Positions 1 through 4,554 of a stretch of 5,252 bases of DNA are shown in pieces. The notes below the pieces were generated by a model, which saw nothing but the letters and a program-made list of their open reading frames with translations, was not told the origin of the DNA and made no database searches. The stretch is taken from positions 1 through 5,252 of the forward strand of contig CAIYZI010000624.1 of assembly GCA_903930665.1 (NCBI GenBank), in the 5' to 3' direction. The DNA is from an uncultured beta proteobacterium (lineage in GTDB: Bacteria > Pseudomonadota > Gammaproteobacteria > Burkholderiales > Burkholderiaceae). Within the stretch, counting starts at the first letter, position 1; each line of letters opens with the position of its first letter. Made by a program: the position numbers and the translations under genes.

Positions 1-524
1 AGCAATTCGACCACCGTATTGTTCTGAATATTGGTAATCACGCCTCTGGGTTTAATGAGGTGAATTTGATCGATCCCTATCCATTTAGGGATTTCAAAAC
101 GGATGGTTTGCTCTAGATCATTAATGTAGTCGCGAAAGATATTGCGAATAGTTCCCTCGACAACACCCGTTTCCTCGGCAATGCTGGCAAAGGTGCGCTT
201 GATGCACTGCCTCCCAATCCAATTCACTAGTCTGGTGGTCATTGCGCGCTCTGGATGGAAGTCGGTATGTTGCTCGAGAAACGTCTTGCGGCACTCTTTG
301 CATCTAAATCTACGCGTATCAAAGTAAATCCCGACCCGCTTGCCATGTATGGGTAGGTCTTTTACGAGCTGTTCGTTGCGCCCAAAACCGACAACTTCAG
401 CACTCATGCAGGCTGAGCAAGAATTCGGGCTATTTAATGCATGTGCGTATATATGGTAATCATGTTCCGCCTCATCCACACTATCAATAACGACGGATGG
501 CAGATTTAAAATGTTGGTTGGCAT
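1..524 (-). CDS. ISL3-family transposase, N-terminal part (cut by window edge)
   Basis: Transposase of the ISL3 group, which moves its insertion sequence by DDE chemistry. The frame is open for 174 codons from ATG at 524 to the left edge. Visible in order: a zinc-ribbon with two Cys pairs (C36/C39 and C75/C78); the family phrase DLPIHGKRVGIYFDTRRFRC at about 56-75; a helix-turn-helix region at about 95-135 (SIAEETGV, TIRNIFRDY); and WIGIDQIHL at 148-156, where D152 should be the first catalytic aspartate. Relatives usually have GIDE here, so Q153 is a small departure. The rest of the catalytic domain lies outside the window. ATG 524 (MPTNILNLP) was chosen because it fits how relatives begin. 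The frame stays open further upstream with TTG and GTG codons, so a longer start is possible. No clear ribosome site precedes the ATG. It lies just downstream of the tautomerase operon in the same direction, so read-through is possible. Confidence 0.9.
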   Translation of the reverse strand, partial: MPTNILNLPSVVIDSVDEAEHDYHIYAHALNSPNSCSACMSAEVVGFGRNEQLVKDLPIHGKRVGIYFDTRRFRCKECRKTFLEQHTDFHPERAMTTRLVNWIGRQCIKRTFASIAEETGVVEGTIRNIFRDYINDLEQTIRFEIPKWIGIDQIHLIKPRGVITNIQNNTVVEL

Positions 525-592
525 TGTTTGGATTGGCAGAAATTTGAGCGGGTATGCTGCAACCAATATTTCCCCAGGCACAAGTGGGTAAA
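1..592 (-). mobile_element. Partial ISL3-type insertion sequence (one end only)
   Basis: The transposase gene at 1-524 implies an insertion sequence with one end between 525 and the tautomerase stop at 593. Only about 70 bases are available for that end. A stretch at 573-590 (minus strand TACCCACTTGTGCCTGGG) could be the terminus, but the other end is outside the window, so no inverted-repeat match or target duplication can be checked. The boundary given is an upper limit set by the intact neighbouring gene. ISL3 elements typically have imperfect terminal repeats and make 8-bp duplications (family knowledge). Confidence 0.45.
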
Positions 593-982
593 TTAAACGC
601 CAACCTTATAACCAAGCATCAACTCATCGCCACATTGCCCTCGAATTCCCCAGCTGTGCTTTGGAGATTCAAAGATCGTAATTTCAATATCTTGAGGAGC
701 GATGCCGGTGTCTTGCTCAATATACTGCAATAGTAATCGAATTAGGGTTTTCTTCGTCTTCACAGATCGCCCCTCAAACATTGAGATTTCAATAATGGTG
801 TAGCTTGAACTACGATCAGCGGGGAAAATGAAGTCGGATTGATCCAACCCAATAAAGCGATGAAATTTTTTATCGACTGGATAGGCTAACGCTTCCACTA
901 CAGCTTTATGAATAGCATCTGAGAGCTTGGCTTGATGGTCTTTGAGTGAATCTTTGAGGCCGTATATTTTTATTTGCGACAT
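593..982 (-). CDS. Tautomerase-family protein (Tautomerase_2-like)
   Basis: Complete 129-residue protein of the tautomerase/4-oxalocrotonate tautomerase superfamily; the length suits the fused-type members. Visible signatures are the N-terminal strand IKIYGL, the central FHRFIGLDQSDFIFPADRS, the strand-helix segment TIIEISMFEGRSVKTKK, and the C-terminal ESPKHSWGIRGQCGDE followed by LGYKV. Classical members use the amino-terminal proline exposed after Met removal. Here residue 2 is serine, so the usual Pro1 catalyst is absent and enzymatic activity is uncertain. It is the last gene of the four-gene minus-strand operon, 20 bases after the NTF2-like stop. Its ribosome site is weak (AAGAAG close to ATG). 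The ISL3 element begins directly downstream and no good terminator lies between. Substrate unknown. Identification of the family is firm, function is not. Confidence 0.88.
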   Translation of the reverse strand: MSQIKIYGLKDSLKDHQAKLSDAIHKAVVEALAYPVDKKFHRFIGLDQSDFIFPADRSSSYTIIEISMFEGRSVKTKKTLIRLLLQYIEQDTGIAPQDIEITIFESPKHSWGIRGQCGDELMLGYKVGV

Positions 983-1002
983 GCTTCTTACTGGATTAAG
1001 GA

Positions 1003-1356
1003 TTATTCGTAATGGGCAATAGACTTCATCACTTTGCCTTCTTGATTAAAAACAAAAGTTTCAGCCGCCATGCCTTTGATGCCCTGGTAATAAATCACCA
1101 CACTTTGTACTCCAATAAGAACTTGGCGTAGTTCAAAATGCAGTTCTGGATACTTGGCTAAAGCTGTACCCCAGTATTCTCCAATCGCCTTTTTACCTTT
1201 TAAAACTCCAGAAGATTCGCCCGTAATAGCAACGATGTAGGGCGAGATCATTTCAAAATCATCGGGATAATGCGAGAGGATGGCTTCCAAATCATGGGTA
1301 TTCCAAGCAGATAGCCATTCTTGGGAAAATTGGCATGCGAATTCCGAGGTAATCAT
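1003..1356 (-). CDS. NTF2/SnoaL-like small protein
   Basis: Complete 117-residue protein with the pattern of the nuclear-transport-factor-2-like (SnoaL) cone fold. It has an N-terminal helix (FSQEWLSAWNTHDLEAILSHY), then DDFEMISPYI, a GxxxGKKAIGEYWGTAL helix, and alternating strands ending in VFNQEGKVMKSIAHYE. Members of this fold are small ligand-binding proteins or isomerase/hydrolase-like enzymes, so no reaction can be assigned. ATG 1356 follows AGGT at good spacing and starts 16 bases after the DUF2442 stop. The short gaps to both neighbours put it third in the operon. Pairing with a tautomerase-like gene could mean action on related small molecules, but that is inference only. Confidence 0.85.
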   Translation of the reverse strand: MITSEFACQFSQEWLSAWNTHDLEAILSHYPDDFEMISPYIVAITGESSGVLKGKKAIGEYWGTALAKYPELHFELRQVLIGVQSVVIYYQGIKGMAAETFVFNQEGKVMKSIAHYE

Positions 1357-1372
1357 GATTTACCTGCTACGC

Positions 1373-1627
1373 TCAACGCAGAACCCATTCGCCCTGCGAT
1401 TTGATCTGGGCGTACATGGCATCAGGAGCCAAATCAATATCTCCTGGCCAGGCAACGGCGCCATTGTCGATGTGAACTTGATCAAAAGTAGCCGGGTTCT
1501 TCAATACCTCGAAAACACCTGTTAAATGACTGTTTTCAAATTTCACCTTGCCGACAGTGCCATCTACAAACCGGACTTGTAAAGCCAGTGGTGCAATCTT
1601 CTTAACGTCAATAACATCCCATTTCAT
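1373..1627 (-). CDS. DUF2442 family protein
   Basis: An 84-residue protein of the DUF2442 family. The diagnostic features are the start MKWDVIDVKKIAPLAL, the phrase VRFVDGTVGKVKF (a strand-turn-strand), and the C-terminal WPGDIDLAPDAMY. A GTG at 1639 overlapping the upstream stop (GTGA) would add four residues. ATG 1627 is preferred because GAGGT sits five bases before it and relatives begin near MKWDV. It starts eight bases after the DUF4160 stop, so the two genes are translationally close. DUF2442 proteins are often encoded beside DUF4160 proteins, and the pair has been discussed as toxin-antitoxin-like. Its biochemical role is not established, and nothing in this sequence proves a toxin-antitoxin function. 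Confidence 0.88.
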   Translation of the reverse strand: MKWDVIDVKKIAPLALQVRFVDGTVGKVKFENSHLTGVFEVLKNPATFDQVHIDNGAVAWPGDIDLAPDAMYAQIKSQGEWVLR

Positions 1628-1635
1628 AAGTGACC

Positions 1636-1896
1636 TCACTTTAAGGGTTCAATTGGTTTTGGTTGCTGCTTTTCCATGCACAAACGCCAGTCTTCCAATA
1701 ATTCTTGTTGATGCAGTTCTGCCCAGTCAAGCACCAATTCTTGTGCGCGGCGGGGTAGTTCGCCAGAAGAAAGAGTTAATGATTCAATATCAACCGTAGC
1801 CTTGTATTCGGCATACTGCACATGAAAATGCGCTGGCGCATGATCGTTAAAGAACATCCGAATGAGGATGCCGTAAAAGCTGCTAATGGTAGGCAT
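1636..1896 (-). CDS. DUF4160 family protein
   Basis: An 86-residue protein of the DUF4160 family. The hallmark is the His-rich segment NDHAPAHFHVQYAEY at 17-31 (H19, H23, H25). It is followed by the strand KATVDIESLTLSSGELPRR at 32-50 and the helix with W58, H62 and W70 (LDWAELHQQELLEDW). The PTI..FYGI..RMFF start is also typical. ATG 1896 follows AAGGGG at five bases. It is the first gene of the operon, about 35 bases behind the -10 box of a strong promoter. The clustered histidines could bind a metal or a nucleic acid, but that is a guess. The partner gene DUF2442 begins immediately downstream. Confidence 0.9.
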   Translation of the reverse strand: MPTISSFYGILIRMFFNDHAPAHFHVQYAEYKATVDIESLTLSSGELPRRAQELVLDWAELHQQELLEDWRLCMEKQQPKPIEPLK

Positions 1897-1930
1897 GAAA
1901 GCCCCTTAAATAAACAATGTATTACGGTTT

Positions 1931-1959
1931 AATATACATTGGCAATAGTTGACTGTCAA
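1931..1959 (-). promoter_or_regulatory. Sigma70 promoter of the DUF4160-DUF2442-NTF2-tautomerase operon
   Basis: On the minus strand a perfect -35 box TTGACA (1959-1954) is separated by exactly 17 bp from TATATT (1936-1931), a one-mismatch -10 box. Transcription would start near 1924, giving a leader of about 28 bases before the DUF4160 ATG at 1896, with the AAGGGG ribosome site in that leader. All four downstream genes run in the same direction with gaps of 8-20 bases, so this is probably the operon promoter. Confidence 0.78.
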
Positions 1960-2145
1960 CAACAAATTACGGATACCCGTATTTTCAAAAAGCTACTGCA
2001 ATGGCGCTTGAATACGCAATGGATGCCAGACGAAGTCATGGGCATGCGCAATGGTCAGCTGGTCATTTTCAAGAAGGGTTGCAAGCCAACTGTTGTTGAG
2101 CCCAAGATAACCAAAGTCAAGAGTCAAATTAAAACGTTACGTTAA
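1939..2145 (+). pseudogene. Short orphan ORF, probably a truncated or shifted gene remnant
   Basis: A 68-codon frame with protein-like composition (segments IFKKLLQWRL, MPDEVMGMRNGQLVIF, and a basic tail ending KSQIKTLR). I do not recognise the family. The only full-length start is TTG at 1939 with no ribosome site, and an in-frame TAA sits just upstream at 1930. An ATG at 1917 in another frame (MYYGLIY) would join after a one-base shift. ATG 2023 would leave only 40 residues. Its first codons coincide with the promoter and operator of the divergent operon. The most likely reading is the 3' remainder of a gene whose front was lost or shifted; a real small gene is possible. Confidence 0.4.
1948..1960. 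promoter_or_regulatory. Perfect 13-bp palindrome over the -35 box (candidate operator)
   Basis: GTTGAC-T-GTCAAC is a perfect inverted repeat (6+1+6) that contains the whole -35 hexamer of the operon promoter. A regulator bound here would block RNA polymerase, so it is a plausible operator, perhaps for autoregulation by the DUF4160/DUF2442 products or by a distant repressor. A TTGAC half-site alone resembles the -35 consensus, so part of the symmetry could be chance. Confidence 0.45.
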
Positions 2146-2164
2146 AGCTATAAGCTTGTCGCTA

Positions 2165-2470
2165 TCAATCAGAATTTGAGCTCTTATCTATAAGCGAGGT
2201 AATGTTCAATTTGTGAGTTGCTAAATCTTTGGGGTATTTGACCACTCTTTCGCCTTCTAGAGTTGCCATTTTGTAGCCCAAATTCAGCGCCCTTTCGTAG
2301 GCAGCGTTAGTTGCTTGCACAGCCTGCATCCCAATCCACTTTTACCCATGACTAAAGCGATCTTGTTGCACTCCCAGAAAATGCCTTTTTCAATGATTCC
2401 CGGATTCTGGCAGGCGCATTTTCCAAACTTGCACTCCGGTTTTGGTGCAGTAACCTGGTCTTGATGGCAT
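2165..2470 (-). pseudogene. Hidden small gene with two compensating frameshifts
   Basis: ATG 2470 has a strong ribosome site, AAGGAG six bases upstream (2482-2477). The reading frame starts MPSRPGYCTKTGVQVWK and hits TGA at 2392-2390. The same frame reopens after a TAA at 2344-2342 and runs to TGA at 2167-2165, encoding MQAVQATNAAYERALNLGYK, then MATLEGERVVKYPKD and a tail ending SLIDKSSNSD. Between the two stops, another frame reads IIEKGIFWECNKIALVMGK. One extra G in the GGG run (2399-2401) and one missing A in the AAAA run (2340-2343) would join the three parts into a gene of about 101 codons, and the net change is zero, matching the 306-base length. The family is not recognised. The last 54 codons from ATG 2329 could be translated alone. 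Either a pseudogene or homopolymer sequencing errors. Confidence 0.5.
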
Positions 2471-2473
2471 TGC

Positions 2474-2490
2474 AATCTCCTTTCGAGATT
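2474..2490 (-). promoter_or_regulatory. Hairpin enclosing the ribosome site of the 2165-2470 gene
   Basis: AATCTC and GAGATT (2474-2479 and 2485-2490) form a 6-bp stem with a 5-base loop. On the minus-strand transcript the AAGGAG ribosome site lies in the loop and the 3' arm, so folding would partly hide it. This could tune translation; it may also be chance. Confidence 0.3.
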
Positions 2491-2520
2491 ACTGTCATCA
2501 CCCCAAAAGAAAGAGGCGCT

Positions 2521-3186
2521 ATGCATACCACCAGTAATCAATCAATGGAAGTTGGAAGCGGATTCCCATCCCAATACATTGGTCACGATAACCTACAAAT
2601 CCGCGGCTGGTTTGACTCAACCATAAATGAATGTCTGCCTTATTTTGACTTGGTCCAACCCTCCACCCTGACGCCGCTCATTGCCCCAACCCACTATTAC
2701 GATAAGATGCGAGCCCAAAGAATCGAGCAGAGCTTAGCATTTAATGAGCATCAAAGTGCAATCTTGAAGCAAGCTGCTATCAATATGATCGATACTGGGA
2801 AAAGTCATCACAAGCTCATGGATCGAGTCTTGGATATCGATTTAGATTTCGGACTGCTAAAGCAAAAAGAGCTGGAATTACGCATCAACGTTGAAATTAA
2901 TACCCGGGTGCCTGCGGCAAAAGAATCATCTTTTGATAAGAATCTGGGTGATATTCTCATCCCCGTCCTTTCGGTGCAAGTGCAAATGGATGAATTTGAA
3001 CCCCAACTCTGGCAACTAGAGCCCTACTTCTTTCACCCAAGCTACCGCCAAGCAAGGGAATTACTAACTCATAAGTTTTTGGATGCAATTTATAACAAGC
3101 GCCCCGATTTTCTAATCGGATGCGAGCATTATGCAGCCCAGCGCCACTTTAACTTTTGCGAAAACGGTTGGGACTCTGTGGACTAG
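2521..3186 (+). CDS. Unknown 221-aa protein, probably continuing after a frameshift
   Basis: ATG 2521 is preceded by AGAGG at four bases and is a better start than the TTG/ATG codons at 2461-2464, which have no ribosome site. The protein is soluble-looking, with no signal peptide or membrane segment. It has a Tyr/Phe/His-rich character (APTHYYDKMRAQRIEQSLAF near 55-74), an acidic stretch DIDLDFGLL near 105, a segment rich in beta-type residues (LELRINVEINTRV, ILIPVLSVQVQM), and an aromatic, His-rich C-terminus (YFFHPSYRQARELL, GCEHYAAQRHFNFCENGWDS). I do not recognise a family. It is divergent from the broken minus-strand gene at 2165-2470, with 50 bases between the starts. The stop at 3184-3186 may not be the ancestral end: a one-base shift there opens 46 more codons to 3325. 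Confidence 0.7.
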   Translation: MHTTSNQSMEVGSGFPSQYIGHDNLQIRGWFDSTINECLPYFDLVQPSTLTPLIAPTHYYDKMRAQRIEQSLAFNEHQSAILKQAAINMIDTGKSHHKLMDRVLDIDLDFGLLKQKELELRINVEINTRVPAAKESSFDKNLGDILIPVLSVQVQMDEFEPQLWQLEPYFFHPSYRQARELLTHKFLDAIYNKRPDFLIGCEHYAAQRHFNFCENGWDSVD

Positions 3187-3325
3187 CCGCGATGAGGTGA
3201 GCGAGAAAAATACTCCTTTTAAAAATGAGTCCGCCCCAGTAGCAAAAACAGGGGTGCGACTCTACCACCTAAATCCCCACTGCCTTGGTTATAGTCGATG
3301 CAATCGATTGCATCGTGACTTTTAG
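3187..3325 (+). other. Probable frameshifted C-terminal extension of the 2521 gene
   Basis: Right after the TAG at 3184-3186, skipping one base gives an open frame of 46 codons, SRDEVSEKNTPFKNE, then SAPVAKTGVRLYHLNPHC and LGYSRCNRLHRDF, stopping at TAG 3323-3325. The frame already overlaps the end of the 2521 gene from 3131. Composition is protein-like, while the original frame has several stops here. Joined, the product would be about 267 residues. It also contains the imperfect hairpin GAGTC/GACTC with CCCC/GGGG at 3227-3262 and the 20-bp palindrome at 3296-3315. Confidence 0.45.
3296..3315. repeat. Perfect 20-bp palindrome
   Basis: CGATGCAATC followed directly by its exact reverse complement GATTGCATCG, without a spacer. 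It lies near the end of the shifted extension of the 2521 gene and 28 bases before the ATG of the next gene at 3344. It has no U-tract and is not a terminator. It could be a protein-binding site upstream of the 3344 gene or a cruciform-prone spot. Confidence 0.55.
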
Positions 3326-3343
3326 CGCCTTATCAGTCTTTAC

Positions 3344-3672
3344 ATGTCGAAATTCACCAATATACTTAAGGGCATTGAGCAAACGAGGGGCAATTGATTA
3401 GACAACAGGCACTCAGAAATCTAGATATTCAGGCTGCCGTTTACAAAACTAAGGTCGGGCCAACCGGCAATGGCGAACGGCGCCTATCCGCAGCTTTTAC
3501 CCGGCTGCCAGCCCTTTGCCATAAGCAATTATTTTGGTCTTTGATCCGGATGGCTACGATCTAGAACAAAAGATCAATATACGTAAGGGCTGTTGAGGCT
3601 TCCGCCCTCGATTGGCAAATTCAAACCAGAAGACCTCACATAATGCGCCGCCAAACTTTCCAAAATTGGTAA
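3344..3672 (+). pseudogene. Broken small gene with several frameshifts
   Basis: No single frame spans this stretch, but protein-like segments follow one another across frames. They are: MSKFTNILKGIEQTRG from ATG 3344 (stop at 3395); QLIRQQALRNLDIQAAVYKT and KVGPTGNGERR; then AYPQLLPGCQPFAISNYFGL; then DPDGYDLEQKINIRK; and finally AVEASALDWQIQTRRPHIM plus RRQTFQNW, ending at TAA 3670-3672. Joining them needs one lost base (G-run near 3387-3390) and three gained bases (near 3480, in the TTT near 3541, in the GGG near 3587). The net of +2 agrees with the 329-base length and would restore about 108 codons. I do not recognise the family. No ribosome site is visible before ATG 3344, 18 bases after the stop at 3325. 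The reconstruction is by eye, so individual junctions are uncertain; a shorter frame 3394-3564 is the longest uninterrupted piece. Confidence 0.42.
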
Positions 3673-3688
3673 TAAAAGGCTTGGCGGC
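3647..3688. repeat. Inverted repeat (8-bp stem) at the end of the 3344 gene
   Basis: GCCGCCAA (3647-3654) and TTGGCGGC (3681-3688) are perfect complements with a 26-base loop that itself contains CCAA/TTGG. The left arm lies in the last codons of the broken gene, the right arm after its TAA. Eight A residues follow on the plus strand, so it is not a canonical intrinsic terminator in that direction. It could stabilise the mRNA 3' end. Confidence 0.4.
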
Positions 3689-3789
3689 AAAAAAAATTAT
3701 TTAGTCCAGAATTGACATCAGCCTCAACTGCGGCATTAAGTAATATTAAAAGTAAAGAAATTTAACGGCTCCCCGTCCTCAAATTTTTA

Positions 3790-3817
3790 CAAATATTAAA
3801 GCAGAGCCTTGCTCTGT
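3790..3817 (-). terminator. Hairpin terminator candidate after the 3822-4064 gene
   Basis: On the minus strand CAGAGC-AAG-GCTCTG (3816-3802) forms a 6-bp stem with a tight loop, extendable by a G-T pair, and is followed by the T-rich CTTTAATATTT. It begins five bases after the minus-strand stop at 3822. The T tract is interrupted, so strength is probably modest. The stretch 3689-3789 beside it shows no gene or other clear signal. Confidence 0.45.
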
Positions 3818-3821
3818 GCAT

Positions 3822-4064
3822 TTACAAGAATCTGCGCCATGCTTGAGCGGTGTCGATTTCCAATAGCGATCTTTTTGATCGCTCAAAGACTGGCTTACCC
3901 TAGCTTTGCCAAAAATTATCTAAAAATTCAATAAAAGCGGTGCGTCTATGCACGCCCCTGCTCCTAAGCGCCCTTTGGCGCGCGTCTTTTTTAAGCCCCT
4001 TTTTTCTTGCTTGGACCTCTTCAATTTTGCGCTTGTCGTCGCTCAGCACTACATCACACTCCAT
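3822..4064 (-). pseudogene. Hidden basic small protein gene with one in-frame TAG
   Basis: From ATG 4064 one frame runs 81 codons to TAA 3824-3822 with a single interruption, TAG at codon 55 (3902-3900). Before it: MECDVVLSDDKRKIEEVQ, then ARKKGLKKDARQRALRSRG and VHRRTAFIEFLDNFWQS. After it: GKPVFERSKRSLLEIDTAQ and AWRRFL. The charged, helix-forming composition is what real proteins look like. The opposite strand (plus frame 3948-4133) gives the Phe/Leu/Pro-rich text expected of a shadow. A TTG or TTA codon turned to TAG would explain the break. No ribosome site precedes ATG 4064, and an in-frame TAA lies directly before it. Upstream, the same frame reads MPNCGSLNF, so the original start may be further back. 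The family is not recognised. The hairpin just after the stop supports the gene. Confidence 0.5.
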
Positions 4065-4163
4065 TTAAAAATTCAGGCTGCCACAGTTCGGCATGCCTAT
4101 GCACATGGGGGGCGCTATATAGGACACACGTGAAGACTCGCCCCCTCCATTTCTGACAAACCC

Positions 4164-4355
4164 GTGGCAGATGAAAGTCTAGTCAATATTGGACTTGGGG
4201 CAATGAAAAAACTAGGCATCAAGACTGATATGGGTAAAGATATGCGTGCACCTATTCAAGGCGATAGCACTCAGGTGCCTATGCCTCCCATTGTTAATAT
4301 TGGTAACGAGCGTATGTCGCAAGCTCTCCGCAGGCAACCGCAGCCTAATTTATGA
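4164..4355 (+). CDS. Small hypothetical protein, N-terminus uncertain
   Basis: An open frame of 63 codons from GTG 4164: VADESLVNIGLGAMKKLG, then IKTDMGKDMRAPIQGDSTQ and VPMPPIVNIG, ending NERMSQALRRQPQPNL. Composition is protein-like, with a repeated VNIG motif and a Met-rich middle. The frame remains open back to a TGA at 4131, but no ribosome site supports the GTG. ATG 4203 with GGGG before it would give 50 residues. In another frame upstream, DTREDSPPPFLTNP could be the lost front after a shift. The family is not recognised. Its stop overlaps the ATG of the next small ORF (ATGA at 4352-4355), which suggests translational coupling and a real gene pair. Confidence 0.5.
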   Translation: MADESLVNIGLGAMKKLGIKTDMGKDMRAPIQGDSTQVPMPPIVNIGNERMSQALRRQPQPNL

Positions 4356-4478
4356 AAAAAATTAGCGTCACCCAAAAACTTCAAGTTTTAGATTTAATCA
4401 CCGAGCTCGAGCTTGGCATCTTTTTCAACCAACGTGGAATTTGATAAACGCCTACTGTTTCATCCAATTGCTAGTTAA
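4352..4478 (+). pseudogene. Coupled small ORF with one frameshift
   Basis: ATG 4352 overlaps the preceding stop (ATGA). The frame reads MKKISVTQKLQVLDLITELE and, after a few codons, stops at TGA 4442-4444 (30 residues). Skipping one base near 4412-4416 gives LASFSTNVEFDKRLLFHPIAS and a TAA at 4476-4478, about 41 residues. The second reading has a more natural composition, so a one-base insertion is likely. The family is not recognised. No ribosome site of its own is needed if it is coupled to the upstream ORF. Confidence 0.42.
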
Positions 4479-4483
4479 GCAAT
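4467..4483. repeat. Small hairpin at the end of the 4352 ORF
   Basis: ATTGCT and AGCAAT (4467-4472, 4478-4483) form a 6-bp stem with a 5-base loop across the putative TAA at 4476. No T tract follows, so it is a poor terminator. The remaining bases to 4554 show no gene. Confidence 0.3.
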
Positions 4484-4554
4484 CTCATCAGCCAACCCGC
4501 CCAATGGTCCAATATAAAACTAATCTTTGAATTTCTGTTATGCCTAGTTCCGCT

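Noticed and set aside
2284..2541. Minus-strand ORF of 85 codons
   Set aside because: Its start overlaps the well-supported plus gene at 2521 and it ignores the strong ribosome site before ATG 2470. Only its middle part probably belongs to the frameshifted gene at 2165-2470.
3227..3262. Minus-strand hairpin GAGTC/GACTC plus CCCC/GGGG followed by ATTTTT
   Set aside because: There is a large internal loop and no minus-strand gene upstream to terminate; it lies within the probable coding extension of the 2521 gene.
3240..3290. Minus-strand GGTGGTAGAGTCGC resembling a tRNA D-arm
   Set aside because: No GTTC-type T-arm, anticodon stem or acceptor pairing follows at tRNA spacing.
3865..3883. AGCGATC/GATCGCT hairpin with a T5 loop
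   Set aside because: It lies within the same minus-strand coding frame (codons for ERSKRSL); likely a coincidence of codon use.
3968..3992. GCGCC-CTTT-GGCGC hairpin followed by a T run, like a plus-strand terminator
   Set aside because: It falls inside the minus-strand gene at 3822-4064, where it encodes a Lys/Asp/Arg stretch, and no plus-strand gene ends just before it.
3948..4133. Plus-strand ORF of 61 codons beginning MHAPAPKRP
   Set aside because: Phe/Leu/Pro-rich text with no ribosome site, antisense to a charged, more protein-like minus-strand frame; treated as a shadow.
2146..4160. Integron cassette array (many small unknown genes, hairpins)
   Set aside because: No paired attC core sites (GTTRRRY and RYYYAAC) were found at gene boundaries, and gene orientations are mixed.
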